From Paludibacteraceae bacterium (GTDB lineage: Bacteria; Bacteroidota; Bacteroidia; Bacteroidales; Paludibacteraceae), in contig JAFOFC010000021.1 of NCBI GenBank assembly GCA_017387515.1, positions 1 through 42,812 on the forward strand: 42,812 bases of DNA, read 5' to 3'. The notes beneath the pieces are model-generated. The model was not told the origin of the DNA. It made no database searches and saw nothing but the letters and a program-made list of their open reading frames with translations. Positions 33,738 to 42,593 of this stretch are shown here, piece after piece (the first letter of the stretch is position 1; each line of letters opens with the position of its first letter). The position numbers and the translations under genes were made by a program.

Positions 33738-35219
33738 ATGACTTTTCTAACCTCTGGAAACATCCTTCTTATAGGATCTATCCTAATTTTTAGTAGCATC
33801 CTTATTACCAAAGCTGGCGGACGTTTTGGTATCCCCGCCTTGTTGCTATTCTTATTAGCAGGCATGATTTTTGGTGTAGATGGGGTAGGTATTATGTTTA
33901 ACAACGTAAGGCAGGCGCAGTTTGTGGGCATGATAGCCTTGTGTGTTATTTTGTTTGCAGGCGGCATGGAAACCAAGTTTGCCGATATCAAACCCATTTT
34001 AGGCCCAGGATTAACTCTCTCTACGCTGGGGGTAGTGCTCACTACGGCCTTTACTGGTGGTTTTATCTTTTTGCTTTCGGAGTGGCATTCGTTCCCTTTG
34101 GCCTTGCCTTTAGCCAGCTGTTTTTTATTGGCGGCCATTATGTCTTCTACCGATTCGGCTTCGGTATTTAACATCCTTAGAAGTAAAAATATTCGCCTTA
34201 AAAACAACCTACAACCCTTGCTAGAGTTAGAAAGTGGTAGTAACGACCCCATGGCGTATATCCTTACCATTGTGCTTATTCAATTGGTGCAAAGTTTTGG
34301 TAGTAGTGCTGCTGCCGATATGGGCACCTCTGCCGTTATCATCAATGCGTTAGGAGTATTGGTACAACAATTTACCGTGGGTATTCTTATAGGGGTGGCC
34401 ATGGGTTATGCTGGCATTTGGTTGCTCAATAAAGTTCAGATAAAAAACGTTCCGCTCAACTCTATTTTATTGATTAGTTTGGTGTTTTTTACCTTTTCGT
34501 TTACCGATATGTTGGGCGGTAATGGTTATTTGGCCGTGTACTTAACCGGTATTCTAATAGGCAACAATAAAGTTCCCTACCGCAAGCAAATTCTTTCGTT
34601 CTTAGACAGCCTTACTTGGATAGTGCAGATAGGCATGTTCTTGGTGTTGGGCTTATTGGTTAATCCAAGCACCATGATTCAGTCTGTTTTGCCAGCGGTG
34701 GCCATTGGCGTATTTGTCATGATAATAGGTCGTCCCTTAAGCGTGTTTATCTCTTTGTTGCCATTCAGAAGCATGTCTGTTGCTTCTAAATTGTTTACCT
34801 CGTGGGTGGGTTTACGCGGTGCTGTGCCCATTATTTTTGCCATGTATCCCGTGGTAGAAGGTGTGCCTGGTTCCGATCAGATTTTTAATATTGTATTCTT
34901 TATTACCTTGTTATCGCTTATTATACAGGGTAGTACCATCGCTTTTGCAGCCAATAAGTTGCAACTTACCTTGCCTCCATTAGAAGAAAAACAATTTGAC
35001 CTTGATTTGCCCGATGAGGCTGGCGAACTAAGCGAAATGACCATTACGGCCGATGTGTTGGCCGAAAAAGGGTCTACCTTAAAAGACTTTCAAATGCCCA
35101 AAGGGTTGTTGGTTTTGTTTATAAAACGCAACGGCAGGTTTATTGTTCCCAATGGGTCTTTTGAACTACGCGAAGGCGATCACATGCTTATTGTGGCGGG
35201 CCCCGATTTTGATCAATAA
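33738..35219 (+). CDS. Potassium/proton antiporter, NhaP2/CvrA type (CPA1 exchanger + RCK_C)
   Basis: 493 aa. About twelve membrane helices form the Na+/H+-exchanger domain (about 1-390), with TDSASVFNILRSKNIRLK and ELESGSNDPMAYILT carrying the conserved acidic ion-binding residues (SDP motif). A C-terminal RCK_C/TrkA_C-like domain (about 420-490) ends LREGDHMLIVAGPDFDQ. The C-terminus is shorter than in E. coli CvrA, with no further regulatory domain. Expected to exchange K+ or Na+ for H+ at the inner membrane. Expression may depend on its unusual leader (hairpins plus octamer array). Confidence 0.92.
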   Translation: MTFLTSGNILLIGSILIFSSILITKAGGRFGIPALLLFLLAGMIFGVDGVGIMFNNVRQAQFVGMIALCVILFAGGMETKFADIKPILGPGLTLSTLGVVLTTAFTGGFIFLLSEWHSFPLALPLASCFLLAAIMSSTDSASVFNILRSKNIRLKNNLQPLLELESGSNDPMAYILTIVLIQLVQSFGSSAAADMGTSAVIINALGVLVQQFTVGILIGVAMGYAGIWLLNKVQIKNVPLNSILLISLVFFTFSFTDMLGGNGYLAVYLTGILIGNNKVPYRKQILSFLDSLTWIVQIGMFLVLGLLVNPSTMIQSVLPAVAIGVFVMIIGRPLSVFISLLPFRSMSVASKLFTSWVGLRGAVPIIFAMYPVVEGVPGSDQIFNIVFFITLLSLIIQGSTIAFAANKLQLTLPPLEEKQFDLDLPDEAGELSEMTITADVLAEKGSTLKDFQMPKGLLVLFIKRNGRFIVPNGSFELREGDHMLIVAGPDFDQ

Positions 35220-35240
35220 CCCCTTTTTACATACGTAAAG

Positions 35241-35275
35241 TAAAGAAACACGGATTTTGTATCCGTGTTTCTTTA
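35241..35275. terminator. Terminator after the antiporter gene
   Basis: A perfect 15-bp stem (35241-35255 with 35261-35275) with a 5-nt loop TTTGT, followed by a T-rich stretch. It ends antiporter transcription just before the nadB promoter element. Confidence 0.92.
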
Positions 35276-35283
35276 TTATTTTA

Positions 35284-35291
35284 TAAATTTG
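35284..35291 (+). promoter_or_regulatory. -7 element of the nadB promoter
   Basis: TAAATTTG matches TAnnTTTG, 20 bp before the nadB ATG. Its -33 region would overlap the right arm of the upstream terminator. Confidence 0.5.
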
Positions 35292-35311
35292 CGATTATAA
35301 AACGAACAATT

Positions 35312-36898
35312 ATGGTACGCAAGTTTGATTTTATAGTGATAGGCAGTGGTATTGCGGGTATGAGTTTTGCCTTAAAAGTGGCCGATAAAGGTAAAGTGGC
35401 TATTTTGTGTAAAACCAAGTTGACCGAGGCCAATACCAACCTGGCACAAGGCGGTATTGCCTCCGTAACCAATGCTGCCACCGATAATTTTGACAAACAC
35501 GTGGCCGATACCCTTATTGCAGGCGATGGCATTTGCAACGAGGCCGTGGTACGCAAAGTAGTAGAAGATGCCCCACGCGAAATTACCGAACTGGTAAGGT
35601 GGGGTGTAGACTTCGACAAAGATGAACAAGGCAACTTTGACCTGCACAAAGAGGGTGGTCACTCCGAGTTCCGTATTCTTCACCACAAAGACAGTACCGG
35701 TGCCGAAATTCAACGTTCGCTGGTTAAACGCATCCAACAGCACCCAAACATCGATGTGTTCGAAAACTACTTTGCCATCGAAATCATTACCCAACACCAT
35801 TTAGGGCAATTGGTTAAACACACCACTCCTAATATTGAATGTTATGGGGTGTATGTGCTGAATCCTCGTACCCGCAGGGTGCATACCTTCCTTTCTAAGG
35901 TTACCATGATGGCTACCGGTGGCATTGGGCAAATATACCAAACTACCACCAACCCTAGCATTGCCACAGGCGATGGCATTGCCATGGTATATCGTGCTAA
36001 GGGTAGGGTAAAAGACATGGAATTTGTGCAATTCCACCCCACCTCGCTCTACAACCCCGGTGAACATCCTTCTTTTCTAATAACCGAAGCCATGCGTGGT
36101 TACGGGGCTGTATTGCGCACGCAAAAGGGTGTTGAGTTTATGCATAAATACGATGCACGAGGTTCGCTTGCTCCCCGCGATATTGTGGCCCGTAGCATCG
36201 ATACCGAGATGAAACTGGCAGGTAGCGATTTTGTTTACCTGGATGTTACGCACAAAGATGCAGAGCAAACCAAAGAGCATTTCCCCATGATTTACGATAA
36301 ATGTATGAGTTTGGGCATTGATATAACCAAGCAATACATTCCTGTTGTGCCTGCAGCTCACTATTTATGTGGGGGCATTGTGGTAGATATGGATGCCCGT
36401 ACTTCTATCAATCATTTATATGCTGCTGGCGAGTGCTCTTGTACAGGCTTGCATGGTGCAAATCGTTTGGCATCTAATTCGCTTATTGAAGCCATTGTGT
36501 ATGCCGATGCTGCTGCCAAGCATGCGTTAAGTATTATAGGAGGCATTACGCACAACGATAAAGTGCCTTTGTGGAACGACGAAGGAACCTCGCTGAACGA
36601 AGAAATGGTGCTTATTACCCAAAGCAAGAAAGAGGTGGGTCAAATCATGAGCAATTACGTAGGCATTGTGCGTTCTAACTTGCGCTTAAAACGTGCCTTT
36701 GACCGCTTAGAAATTCTTTACAAAGAAACCGAAGATCTTTTTGACCGATCGGTAGTAACCAAAGATATTTGCGAGCTACGCAACATCATCAATACCGCTT
36801 ATTTGGTGATTAAAATGGCCATGGAGCGCAAAGAAAGTCGTGGCTTGCACTGCACTATCGATTATCCCGATAAGATAGAGATGGATAGTAAAGGATAA
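35312..36898 (+). CDS. nadB: L-aspartate oxidase
   Basis: FAD enzyme oxidising L-aspartate to iminoaspartate, the first step of de novo NAD synthesis; 528 aa, normal length. The FAD-binding GSGIAG lies at 11-16, TNLAQGGIA in the substrate-loop region, then MATGGIGQIY. Active-site segments equivalent to those of E. coli NadB are QFHPTSL (His), LAPRDIVAR (Arg) and AAHYLCGG (His). NadA and NadC are not adjacent, so it stands alone between two terminators. Confidence 0.96.
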   Translation: MVRKFDFIVIGSGIAGMSFALKVADKGKVAILCKTKLTEANTNLAQGGIASVTNAATDNFDKHVADTLIAGDGICNEAVVRKVVEDAPREITELVRWGVDFDKDEQGNFDLHKEGGHSEFRILHHKDSTGAEIQRSLVKRIQQHPNIDVFENYFAIEIITQHHLGQLVKHTTPNIECYGVYVLNPRTRRVHTFLSKVTMMATGGIGQIYQTTTNPSIATGDGIAMVYRAKGRVKDMEFVQFHPTSLYNPGEHPSFLITEAMRGYGAVLRTQKGVEFMHKYDARGSLAPRDIVARSIDTEMKLAGSDFVYLDVTHKDAEQTKEHFPMIYDKCMSLGIDITKQYIPVVPAAHYLCGGIVVDMDARTSINHLYAAGECSCTGLHGANRLASNSLIEAIVYADAAAKHALSIIGGITHNDKVPLWNDEGTSLNEEMVLITQSKKEVGQIMSNYVGIVRSNLRLKRAFDRLEILYKETEDLFDRSVVTKDICELRNIINTAYLVIKMAMERKESRGLHCTIDYPDKIEMDSKG

Positions 36899-36980
36899 TC
36901 CCTCATTTACGCTAAGTAAACTCCGCTTTTTCAGGCTTCGCGTGCCTAAAACTACATCCTTTTATTCAACCTCTCAATAT

Positions 36981-37018
36981 AAAGGGGATGACTAAAAAGT
37001 AAATTAGTCATCCCCTTT
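36981..37018. terminator. Bidirectional terminator between nadB and the PorP/SprF-like gene
   Basis: A perfect 15-bp stem AAAGGGGATGACTAA / TTAGTCATCCCCTTT (36981-36995, 37004-37018) with an 8-nt loop. T-rich sequence follows on the plus strand and, read in reverse, is modest on the minus strand. It lies between convergent genes. Confidence 0.92.
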
Positions 37019-37037
37019 TATTTAACTCATTATAATA

Positions 37038-38003
37038 CTATCTACAGAAATGTTTTTGATAACAGAAGCTATAACCTAGCATAATTTCGTGTGTACCGTA
37101 GTTTTGGGTAACTAGGTTGTTTAGGTCAAGGCTAAAGGCATAGCCCAATTGGAATTGACCAATGCGGAAACCACACATAGGCATCAATACCATAGCTTGA
37201 ATGTTGTTTGGGTTCCAGCTATGACGGTACGATGCTTGTACCCAATACCCCCAATCTTTGTCTACATCGTGTCCAAATTTAAGGTTTAAGTCCATGTTTA
37301 ACTCTAGGTACTTATTCATTTTTAACATAGCCATAGGCTCGATGTATTTGTCTTTACGTGCACCTAGGTCAAAGGTGTAACCACCAAACAAGAAACCGGT
37401 AAACGGAGCTGGCATTTCTTTGTCACCATAAATATCGGCAGCCAATGGAATGATGTTGGTTAACGATAAACCTACAAAACCACCATACGATTTATAGTAA
37501 ACACCAAAGTTAGCATTGGGCAAGAAACCGTCTGTGTTGTTAAAGGCAATGTCTTGCGATGCATTAGGGTCGTCTATAAACAAATCGTTGCTGATGTAGA
37601 AATAAGCAAATTTAAACGATACACCAAACGATAGTTGACGGTCGTATGACACCTTTTTAGAGTATCTTCTGCCGCTGGTAAGTGGAATGTGGTAAGCAAA
37701 GGTTGCTTGTCCACCCGCCTTGTTGGTGTAACCATTGCGGTCGTGGTAGATGTATGCACCAATACCTACGTTTTTCCAAACGCGTGTTTTAAACGATAGC
37801 AATTGGGTCATAGGAAAATCTTCCATACCGGTCCATTGCATTTTATTGCTCACCATTAAGTGCGAACAAGGTTCTGCGCCCGCCAAAGCAGGGTTCACTA
37901 AATAGTAGTTAAAATGATACTGATTGTATATAAACTCTTCTTGCGCAGTAGCCTTACCTACTGCCAATAGGGCTAATAAAACGATGCATACGTACTTTTT
38001 CAT
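37038..38003 (-). CDS. PorP/SprF-family type IX secretion outer-membrane protein
   Basis: 321 aa. The signal peptide (about 1-20, ending ATAQ) is followed by the family signature EEFIYNQYHFNYYLVNPALAGAEPCSHLMVSNKMQWTG split over the first 45 mature residues. A beta-barrel body with alternating aromatic strands ends LMLGYSFCY-like (IMLGYSFCYQK). PorP/SprF-like proteins anchor or help export T9SS substrates of type B. Here the gene directly follows, by 61 bp, a 1444-aa type-B substrate, the usual pairing for a dedicated partner. It may have its own promoter (38037-38044). Confidence 0.92.
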   Translation of the reverse strand: MKKYVCIVLLALLAVGKATAQEEFIYNQYHFNYYLVNPALAGAEPCSHLMVSNKMQWTGMEDFPMTQLLSFKTRVWKNVGIGAYIYHDRNGYTNKAGGQATFAYHIPLTSGRRYSKKVSYDRQLSFGVSFKFAYFYISNDLFIDDPNASQDIAFNNTDGFLPNANFGVYYKSYGGFVGLSLTNIIPLAADIYGDKEMPAPFTGFLFGGYTFDLGARKDKYIEPMAMLKMNKYLELNMDLNLKFGHDVDKDWGYWVQASYRHSWNPNNIQAMVLMPMCGFRIGQFQLGYAFSLDLNNLVTQNYGTHEIMLGYSFCYQKHFCR

Positions 38004-38036
38004 GTTGTAAAGATAGTATTTTATTTAGGTTATTTG

Positions 38037-38044
38037 CAAATTTA
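38037..38044 (-). promoter_or_regulatory. Possible promoter element before the PorP/SprF-like gene
   Basis: TAAATTTG on the minus strand matches TAnnTTTG, in the 61-bp gap after the giant gene. No convincing -33 element was found, so co-transcription with the upstream gene is equally possible. Confidence 0.3.
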
Positions 38045-38064
38045 TCCAATCTGTTCCTTGTTTT

Positions 38065-41000
38065 TTAACGTTTCAAGGTAAAGTGACCGGTGTATTGTTT
38101 TCTAATTTCTTCTACGGTAATTAGGTACCAATAGTCGTCGCTAGGCATTTGGTGCCCATTGTAATTGCCATCCCATCCTAGCCATGTAGTTGGGTCGTTG
38201 GCGGTTTCGCTGAACGAACCCGTGCGGTATTCGTACAAACGACGGCCATAACGGTCAAAAATTTCTACAATCCAAGAGGTGTAAGCATCCAATCCTTCAA
38301 CGGTCCAACGTTCTGTTTCTGGGTCTCCTTCGCCATTAGGCGAGAAGAATTTTTTAGGAATAACAGGAATAGGACTAATCTCAAATGTGTCGCTGTTTTC
38401 GCATCCCCATTCGTTGGTAATGTACAAACGGTGGTAACCAATTGGAATACCCGAAATTACTACTGGCGAGTTTTCGTAGGTATTGTCAATGTCGTCTACG
38501 CGGAATGTTGGCCATTGGGTTTGGTCGTCTGCAACGGCTGTAATTTGGCGTACATCTGTTTCTTCTATCGATACAATAACGGGTTTTGGATGAACCGTTA
38601 CTTTGGTTTCTTTAGTAGCCGAACATGTTTTTAGTAAGGTTTCAATTTCTACCGTGTAGGTTATGTCTTGTTTGGGCGATGCCGTAGGTTGTTGAATGGT
38701 GTTATCGCTTAGACCGTTGTTTGGTGACCATTTATAGGTGTAATCACCATCGGCATCCAATTCCAATTTAACATCATTGCCTTCGCAAATTTCATAATCT
38801 TGGATAGAAGCTACAATGCCTTTTTCTACCGTAATGGTAACCTCTTTAGACGCTTGGCAAACGTCTTTAACGGTTCCAATATAGGTAAACTCGCCTGCAG
38901 CATCCGCCGTAATGGCTAGGCTAGTTGCTTTGGGGTCTTCTTGTGGAATAGCGGTGCCATTAAGTGTCCAAGAATAGGTAGCATCTGGATATTGGGTAGT
39001 ATTGATGTCAAAGGCCAATGTGGTGCCTTCTCCTTGGCAAAGTATGTTAGGAGTAGCCGATACGCTAAAGTCGATAGCACCAAGAACGTCTACCTGGGTA
39101 GTAGCATCGGCAAAACAAGTACCGTTGGTTACTTCTAATGTAATGGTGTGTGTGCCTTCTGTTTCGCCAGTATAGGTAAGGCTAGCATCGTCCTCGCCTG
39201 TTAAAATAGTGCCGTTGTCTTTCCATACGTAACTAGGACTTGTCAATGTAGCTGCTTCTGCATAGGTTACAGTTGCTGTGCCCTCTAAACAGATGATGGC
39301 AGGGTCAACGCTTAGGGTAGGAATTGGTTTTTTGTCAACGTTAATGGTAATGGTGCCATCACCCTCGCATGCACCATTGGTTACTTCTACATCGTAGATA
39401 GTTTTAGCCGTTAATGCTTCTAGGTCTGAATATACGCGCATGCCGTTACCTTCTGCAACTTTAGTACGAACTCCATCTGCTCCTGTTTTGTACCAAGTGT
39501 AATACTCGCTTGCATTTTCTGGACGGCTAGAAGTAATGGTTACTTTGGTGCCTTCGCAAACGGTATTGTTGGTAGCATTCGATGTTAATGGCACATTCAT
39601 GTTAGTGCCAATTAGCACCGTATGCAAAACTTCTTTGCCACACATGGTAGCATTGCCAAATGTGATGGTATAAGTTACCGATGCCACGTTGCCGTGTGCG
39701 GTATTATCAGTAAAGGTATATTCGGTACCGCTAAAGTTGGGTTCTGTTTTTAAGACGGTAGAACCTTTTTTAATCACCAAGTCGCCTGTGCCTTCCATGT
39801 TGGTAAGCGTAAGGGTTACCTCGGGAGCGGCGGCACACACTTCGTCTGGAGCCGATAAGGTGAAATTGGTATTTTCGTGAATATAGCCATGTAGAAAGAC
39901 ATCGCTTTTTGCACAATAGTTAGGACTCTCCGAACTTACACGAATGTAAAATGGTGAGGTGTCGTCTTGCATTACAACAAATTTAAATTCAGAGGAACCA
40001 ACATTGGTATTGTTGCCAGAAAGGTCGTTAAGTGGTCTAAGTACATTGCCAGCAGCGTCCACTTTGTGCCAAGTCCATACGGTTTGTGGGTCTGCGGTGC
40101 TGGTCATGTATCCAGCCATGGTAGTGGTAGCCAGGTCATTTCTACAATAATCATCGGGAACAAGCCCTGTGGTGTTAATACCGGCACTTTGTGGTTTTAG
40201 TGTTACCGTTACCGCTGTTCTTTCACTTTCGCAGTAGGTGTCGCTAGTTCCGTCTTGGTCGTAGGTAACGTAATAGGTGGTAGTTGGGCTTGCGCTGTTA
40301 TATGTGCTAACGTCAACGTTTTGAGCATCTGTGGCGCTCATAGGGGTGTCGCCTGTTGCGCTAGTATACCAATAGTAAGTACCCGTGCTGCTAGGGTTGG
40401 TAATTAAGGTATTTAAGTCCAATTTGGTGGTACTAGGGCACTCTTTATAATTTTCAGCCTCTGGAGCAGGCGATGCGGTACATTCGCATTCGTAGGTAAT
40501 CTTAATGGGATCAGATACGGCTGTTAGTGCTCGGCAACCTGTGCCAGGTTGTCCGCTTGTAGCAGAAGCTTCAACAGCTTCTTTGGTAGCACCTACCCAT
40601 ACACGATAATATAAGCCATTTTGATATTGTGTTGGGTCTACGTCTATAGTTATAGAAGGGTCTGTGCTAGCTGCTGCTGATACAGGACTCCAAGGACCCG
40701 TTTCTGATGTTGATGTTTGGAAGAAATAGTAGGGTGTGTCAAAAAATTCTGTTAAATCGTAAACAGCTGATGCTTCTAAGAGCACATTTACATTGCTGCC
40801 TTGACCACATACAGTTACAATGGGTTTGTAAGCATTGTCAGAGTAAATCTGAATTTCGGGGCGACATGCGCTAAATACAATATCGTCTACACCAATGTCG
40901 TTACCAAGAACATTTCCATCTTGATCTACGGTTCCTTGGTAATTATTTCGGATGGAAACAACAAATGTAGTATAGTCGCCCGAGTTAAACGAACGTCCGT

Positions 41001-42399
41001 ATTGCCACCAATCGCTGCCAGAACCTAAATCGCCAGTAGGAATCTTAAAGAATTCGTAATCGGGTTGTCCTGCTTTTTTACCTACTACCGATAGGGTGGC
41101 ATTAACGGGTGCATGTCCAGTTGTATTGTCTACGTTGCATATAAAAGCAGAAAAGTCGTAAACGGTGTTGGAACATAAAGCGTTGTCTTCTACCGTATAA
41201 GTAAATATTACTCCTGTTTCCGCGCCGCAATCTACCAGGTAAAATCCATCTTTCGCAGGATTTTGTCCCATGCCTCCTTGTGATACGGGACGTTGTGTAT
41301 TGCCACCCTCAATATGGCTACTAGTCCAGTGACCTCCTTGCGATGGCGTTTTTAGAATGGCATAACTACGAGCGGGGAATGTTCCACTTGCGTAACTATA
41401 TGTAGTAATATCGTTATTTTTAAATTTACCTCTACTTGAACCCATTAATTGAATAATATCGTCATCAATAAGGTCAAAGCTTTCAGTAAAAATAGGGGTT
41501 AAGTCGCCTGCTTTTGCACAGCATATAACGGGCGTAATGGCCTGGTGTTGAGTAGTTGATCCTGGAACCAAAGGAGTATAAAGAATTTTAGTTCCTTTTT
41601 TTGCACGGTAGAACATTCTGTCTGTTACTAAAACTTGTATGTCTATTGCAGTTTCGTTAGGTATGGTTGTCCATGTTATACCGTCTTCAGAGCTCTCCCA
41701 AACAACAGGTGCCGTAACGTTTTGGCCAATAGCCGATAGGGTGGTTATGTCGCCAGCGCACACCTCGTATCCCAAACTAGAAGAAACCATTTCTTCGCAT
41801 GGACCGGCTAAAGATGCCTCGGTAAAGGTAAATGTTTGTAAACCTTTGTTAGCGTAACTAGGGTTGTAGCTGAATGTGGCGCTACCTTGTGTCGAATTGG
41901 CTGTAAAGGTCCATGTGTTGGTGGTTATACTGTTGTTAAATTGTGGCCATTGAGGTCCGGCATTGTCCACGTTGGCAAAACCGCTAAAACCTCTTTTTAA
42001 CTGAATGTCGTTACCAGAGAATTTACCTTTTAGGGTAAATGTGTAGGTTTTGCCTATAACAAGGTTGTCGAACGTGAAAGTAAGTAGGTTTAGGTCTAAA
42101 CCATCTGTATAATTACTATTATTAGGACTATAATAACCAAACTCAGCCACTCCATCTTTGATGTGATATTCTCCTTTTTGACCAGAAACATTACTTGCGC
42201 TAAATGCGTATTTTGTAGTAATACTTGTAATAAATGGAGACGATGTAGCAGTTTCGTCTATGGTAAAATAGGTTTCTGTTACATCCTCTTTAGGCTCGAA
42301 TTTGATGGTTGATGTCAAATTAACAGTTGCACTCCATGCTGTCGATGCAAAAAAGAATAAAACTGATAGAAAGAGTAAAGAAATGGCTCTTTTTGTCAT
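38065..42399 (-). CDS. Giant T9SS-exported surface protein with Ig/PKD-like repeats and type-B (CHU_C) sorting domain
   Basis: 1444 aa. The signal peptide (about 1-23, ending STAWSA) is followed by a beta-rich N-terminal region (about 24-190). At least six Ig/PKD-like modules then recur with a paired-Cys pattern such as EVCAGDITTLSA, TVCEGTKVTITSS, IICLEGTATVTY, ILCQGEGTTLAF and EICEGNDVKLEL. A CHU_C gliding-motility-type C-terminal domain ends the chain: FFSPNGEGDPETERWTVEG, IFDRYGRRLYEY, WDGNYNGHQMPSDDYWYLI, ending GHFTLKR. It is expected to be secreted by T9SS and held at the cell surface as an adhesin or matrix protein. It pairs with the downstream PorP/SprF-like gene and is under the promoter at 42464. 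Confidence 0.93.
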   Translation of the reverse strand: MTKRAISLLFLSVLFFFASTAWSATVNLTSTIKFEPKEDVTETYFTIDETATSSPFITSITTKYAFSASNVSGQKGEYHIKDGVAEFGYYSPNNSNYTDGLDLNLLTFTFDNLVIGKTYTFTLKGKFSGNDIQLKRGFSGFANVDNAGPQWPQFNNSITTNTWTFTANSTQGSATFSYNPSYANKGLQTFTFTEASLAGPCEEMVSSSLGYEVCAGDITTLSAIGQNVTAPVVWESSEDGITWTTIPNETAIDIQVLVTDRMFYRAKKGTKILYTPLVPGSTTQHQAITPVICCAKAGDLTPIFTESFDLIDDDIIQLMGSSRGKFKNNDITTYSYASGTFPARSYAILKTPSQGGHWTSSHIEGGNTQRPVSQGGMGQNPAKDGFYLVDCGAETGVIFTYTVEDNALCSNTVYDFSAFICNVDNTTGHAPVNATLSVVGKKAGQPDYEFFKIPTGDLGSGSDWWQYGRSFNSGDYTTFVVSIRNNYQGTVDQDGNVLGNDIGVDDIVFSACRPEIQIYSDNAYKPIVTVCGQGSNVNVLLEASAVYDLTEFFDTPYYFFQTSTSETGPWSPVSAAASTDPSITIDVDPTQYQNGLYYRVWVGATKEAVEASATSGQPGTGCRALTAVSDPIKITYECECTASPAPEAENYKECPSTTKLDLNTLITNPSSTGTYYWYTSATGDTPMSATDAQNVDVSTYNSASPTTTYYVTYDQDGTSDTYCESERTAVTVTLKPQSAGINTTGLVPDDYCRNDLATTTMAGYMTSTADPQTVWTWHKVDAAGNVLRPLNDLSGNNTNVGSSEFKFVVMQDDTSPFYIRVSSESPNYCAKSDVFLHGYIHENTNFTLSAPDEVCAAAPEVTLTLTNMEGTGDLVIKKGSTVLKTEPNFSGTEYTFTDNTAHGNVASVTYTITFGNATMCGKEVLHTVLIGTNMNVPLTSNATNNTVCEGTKVTITSSRPENASEYYTWYKTGADGVRTKVAEGNGMRVYSDLEALTAKTIYDVEVTNGACEGDGTITINVDKKPIPTLSVDPAIICLEGTATVTYAEAATLTSPSYVWKDNGTILTGEDDASLTYTGETEGTHTITLEVTNGTCFADATTQVDVLGAIDFSVSATPNILCQGEGTTLAFDINTTQYPDATYSWTLNGTAIPQEDPKATSLAITADAAGEFTYIGTVKDVCQASKEVTITVEKGIVASIQDYEICEGNDVKLELDADGDYTYKWSPNNGLSDNTIQQPTASPKQDITYTVEIETLLKTCSATKETKVTVHPKPVIVSIEETDVRQITAVADDQTQWPTFRVDDIDNTYENSPVVISGIPIGYHRLYITNEWGCENSDTFEISPIPVIPKKFFSPNGEGDPETERWTVEGLDAYTSWIVEIFDRYGRRLYEYRTGSFSETANDPTTWLGWDGNYNGHQMPSDDYWYLITVEEIRKQYTGHFTLKR

Positions 42400-42463
42400 G
42401 GTATTTAAAAAATTTAAGGTTTATCAAATAGGCTTTTGTGCACAATTGGGCACATAAATCTCA

Positions 42464-42471
42464 CAAAGGTA
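42464..42471 (-). promoter_or_regulatory. -7 element of the giant surface-protein promoter
   Basis: On the minus strand TACCTTTG matches TAnnTTTG exactly. A TTG lies about 22 bp upstream, and the leader before the ATG at 42399 is about 60 nt. Confidence 0.55.
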
Positions 42472-42516
42472 GGTATTTTTTTGCAAATAATAACAATAAT
42501 CCTACCTAATTAACAG

Positions 42517-42551
42517 AAAAACAGCACAAATATTGCGTTTTGTGCTGTTTT
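42517..42551. terminator. Terminator downstream of the gene at the right edge
   Basis: A 14-bp stem AAAAACAGCACAAA / TTTGTGCTGTTTTT (42517-42530, 42538-42551) with a 7-nt loop TATTGCG. Read on the minus strand the right-hand side ends in a T-run, which fits termination of the CDS ending at 42594. Confidence 0.85.
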
Positions 42552-42593
42552 TAGAATAAAATTTATTGATAATGATGAAGACTTATTCAATGC

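Noticed and set aside
33725-34270. 181-codon open frame on the minus strand
   Set aside because: It lies entirely opposite the well-supported antiporter gene, lacks a recognisable domain and reads through its promoter-proximal repeat.
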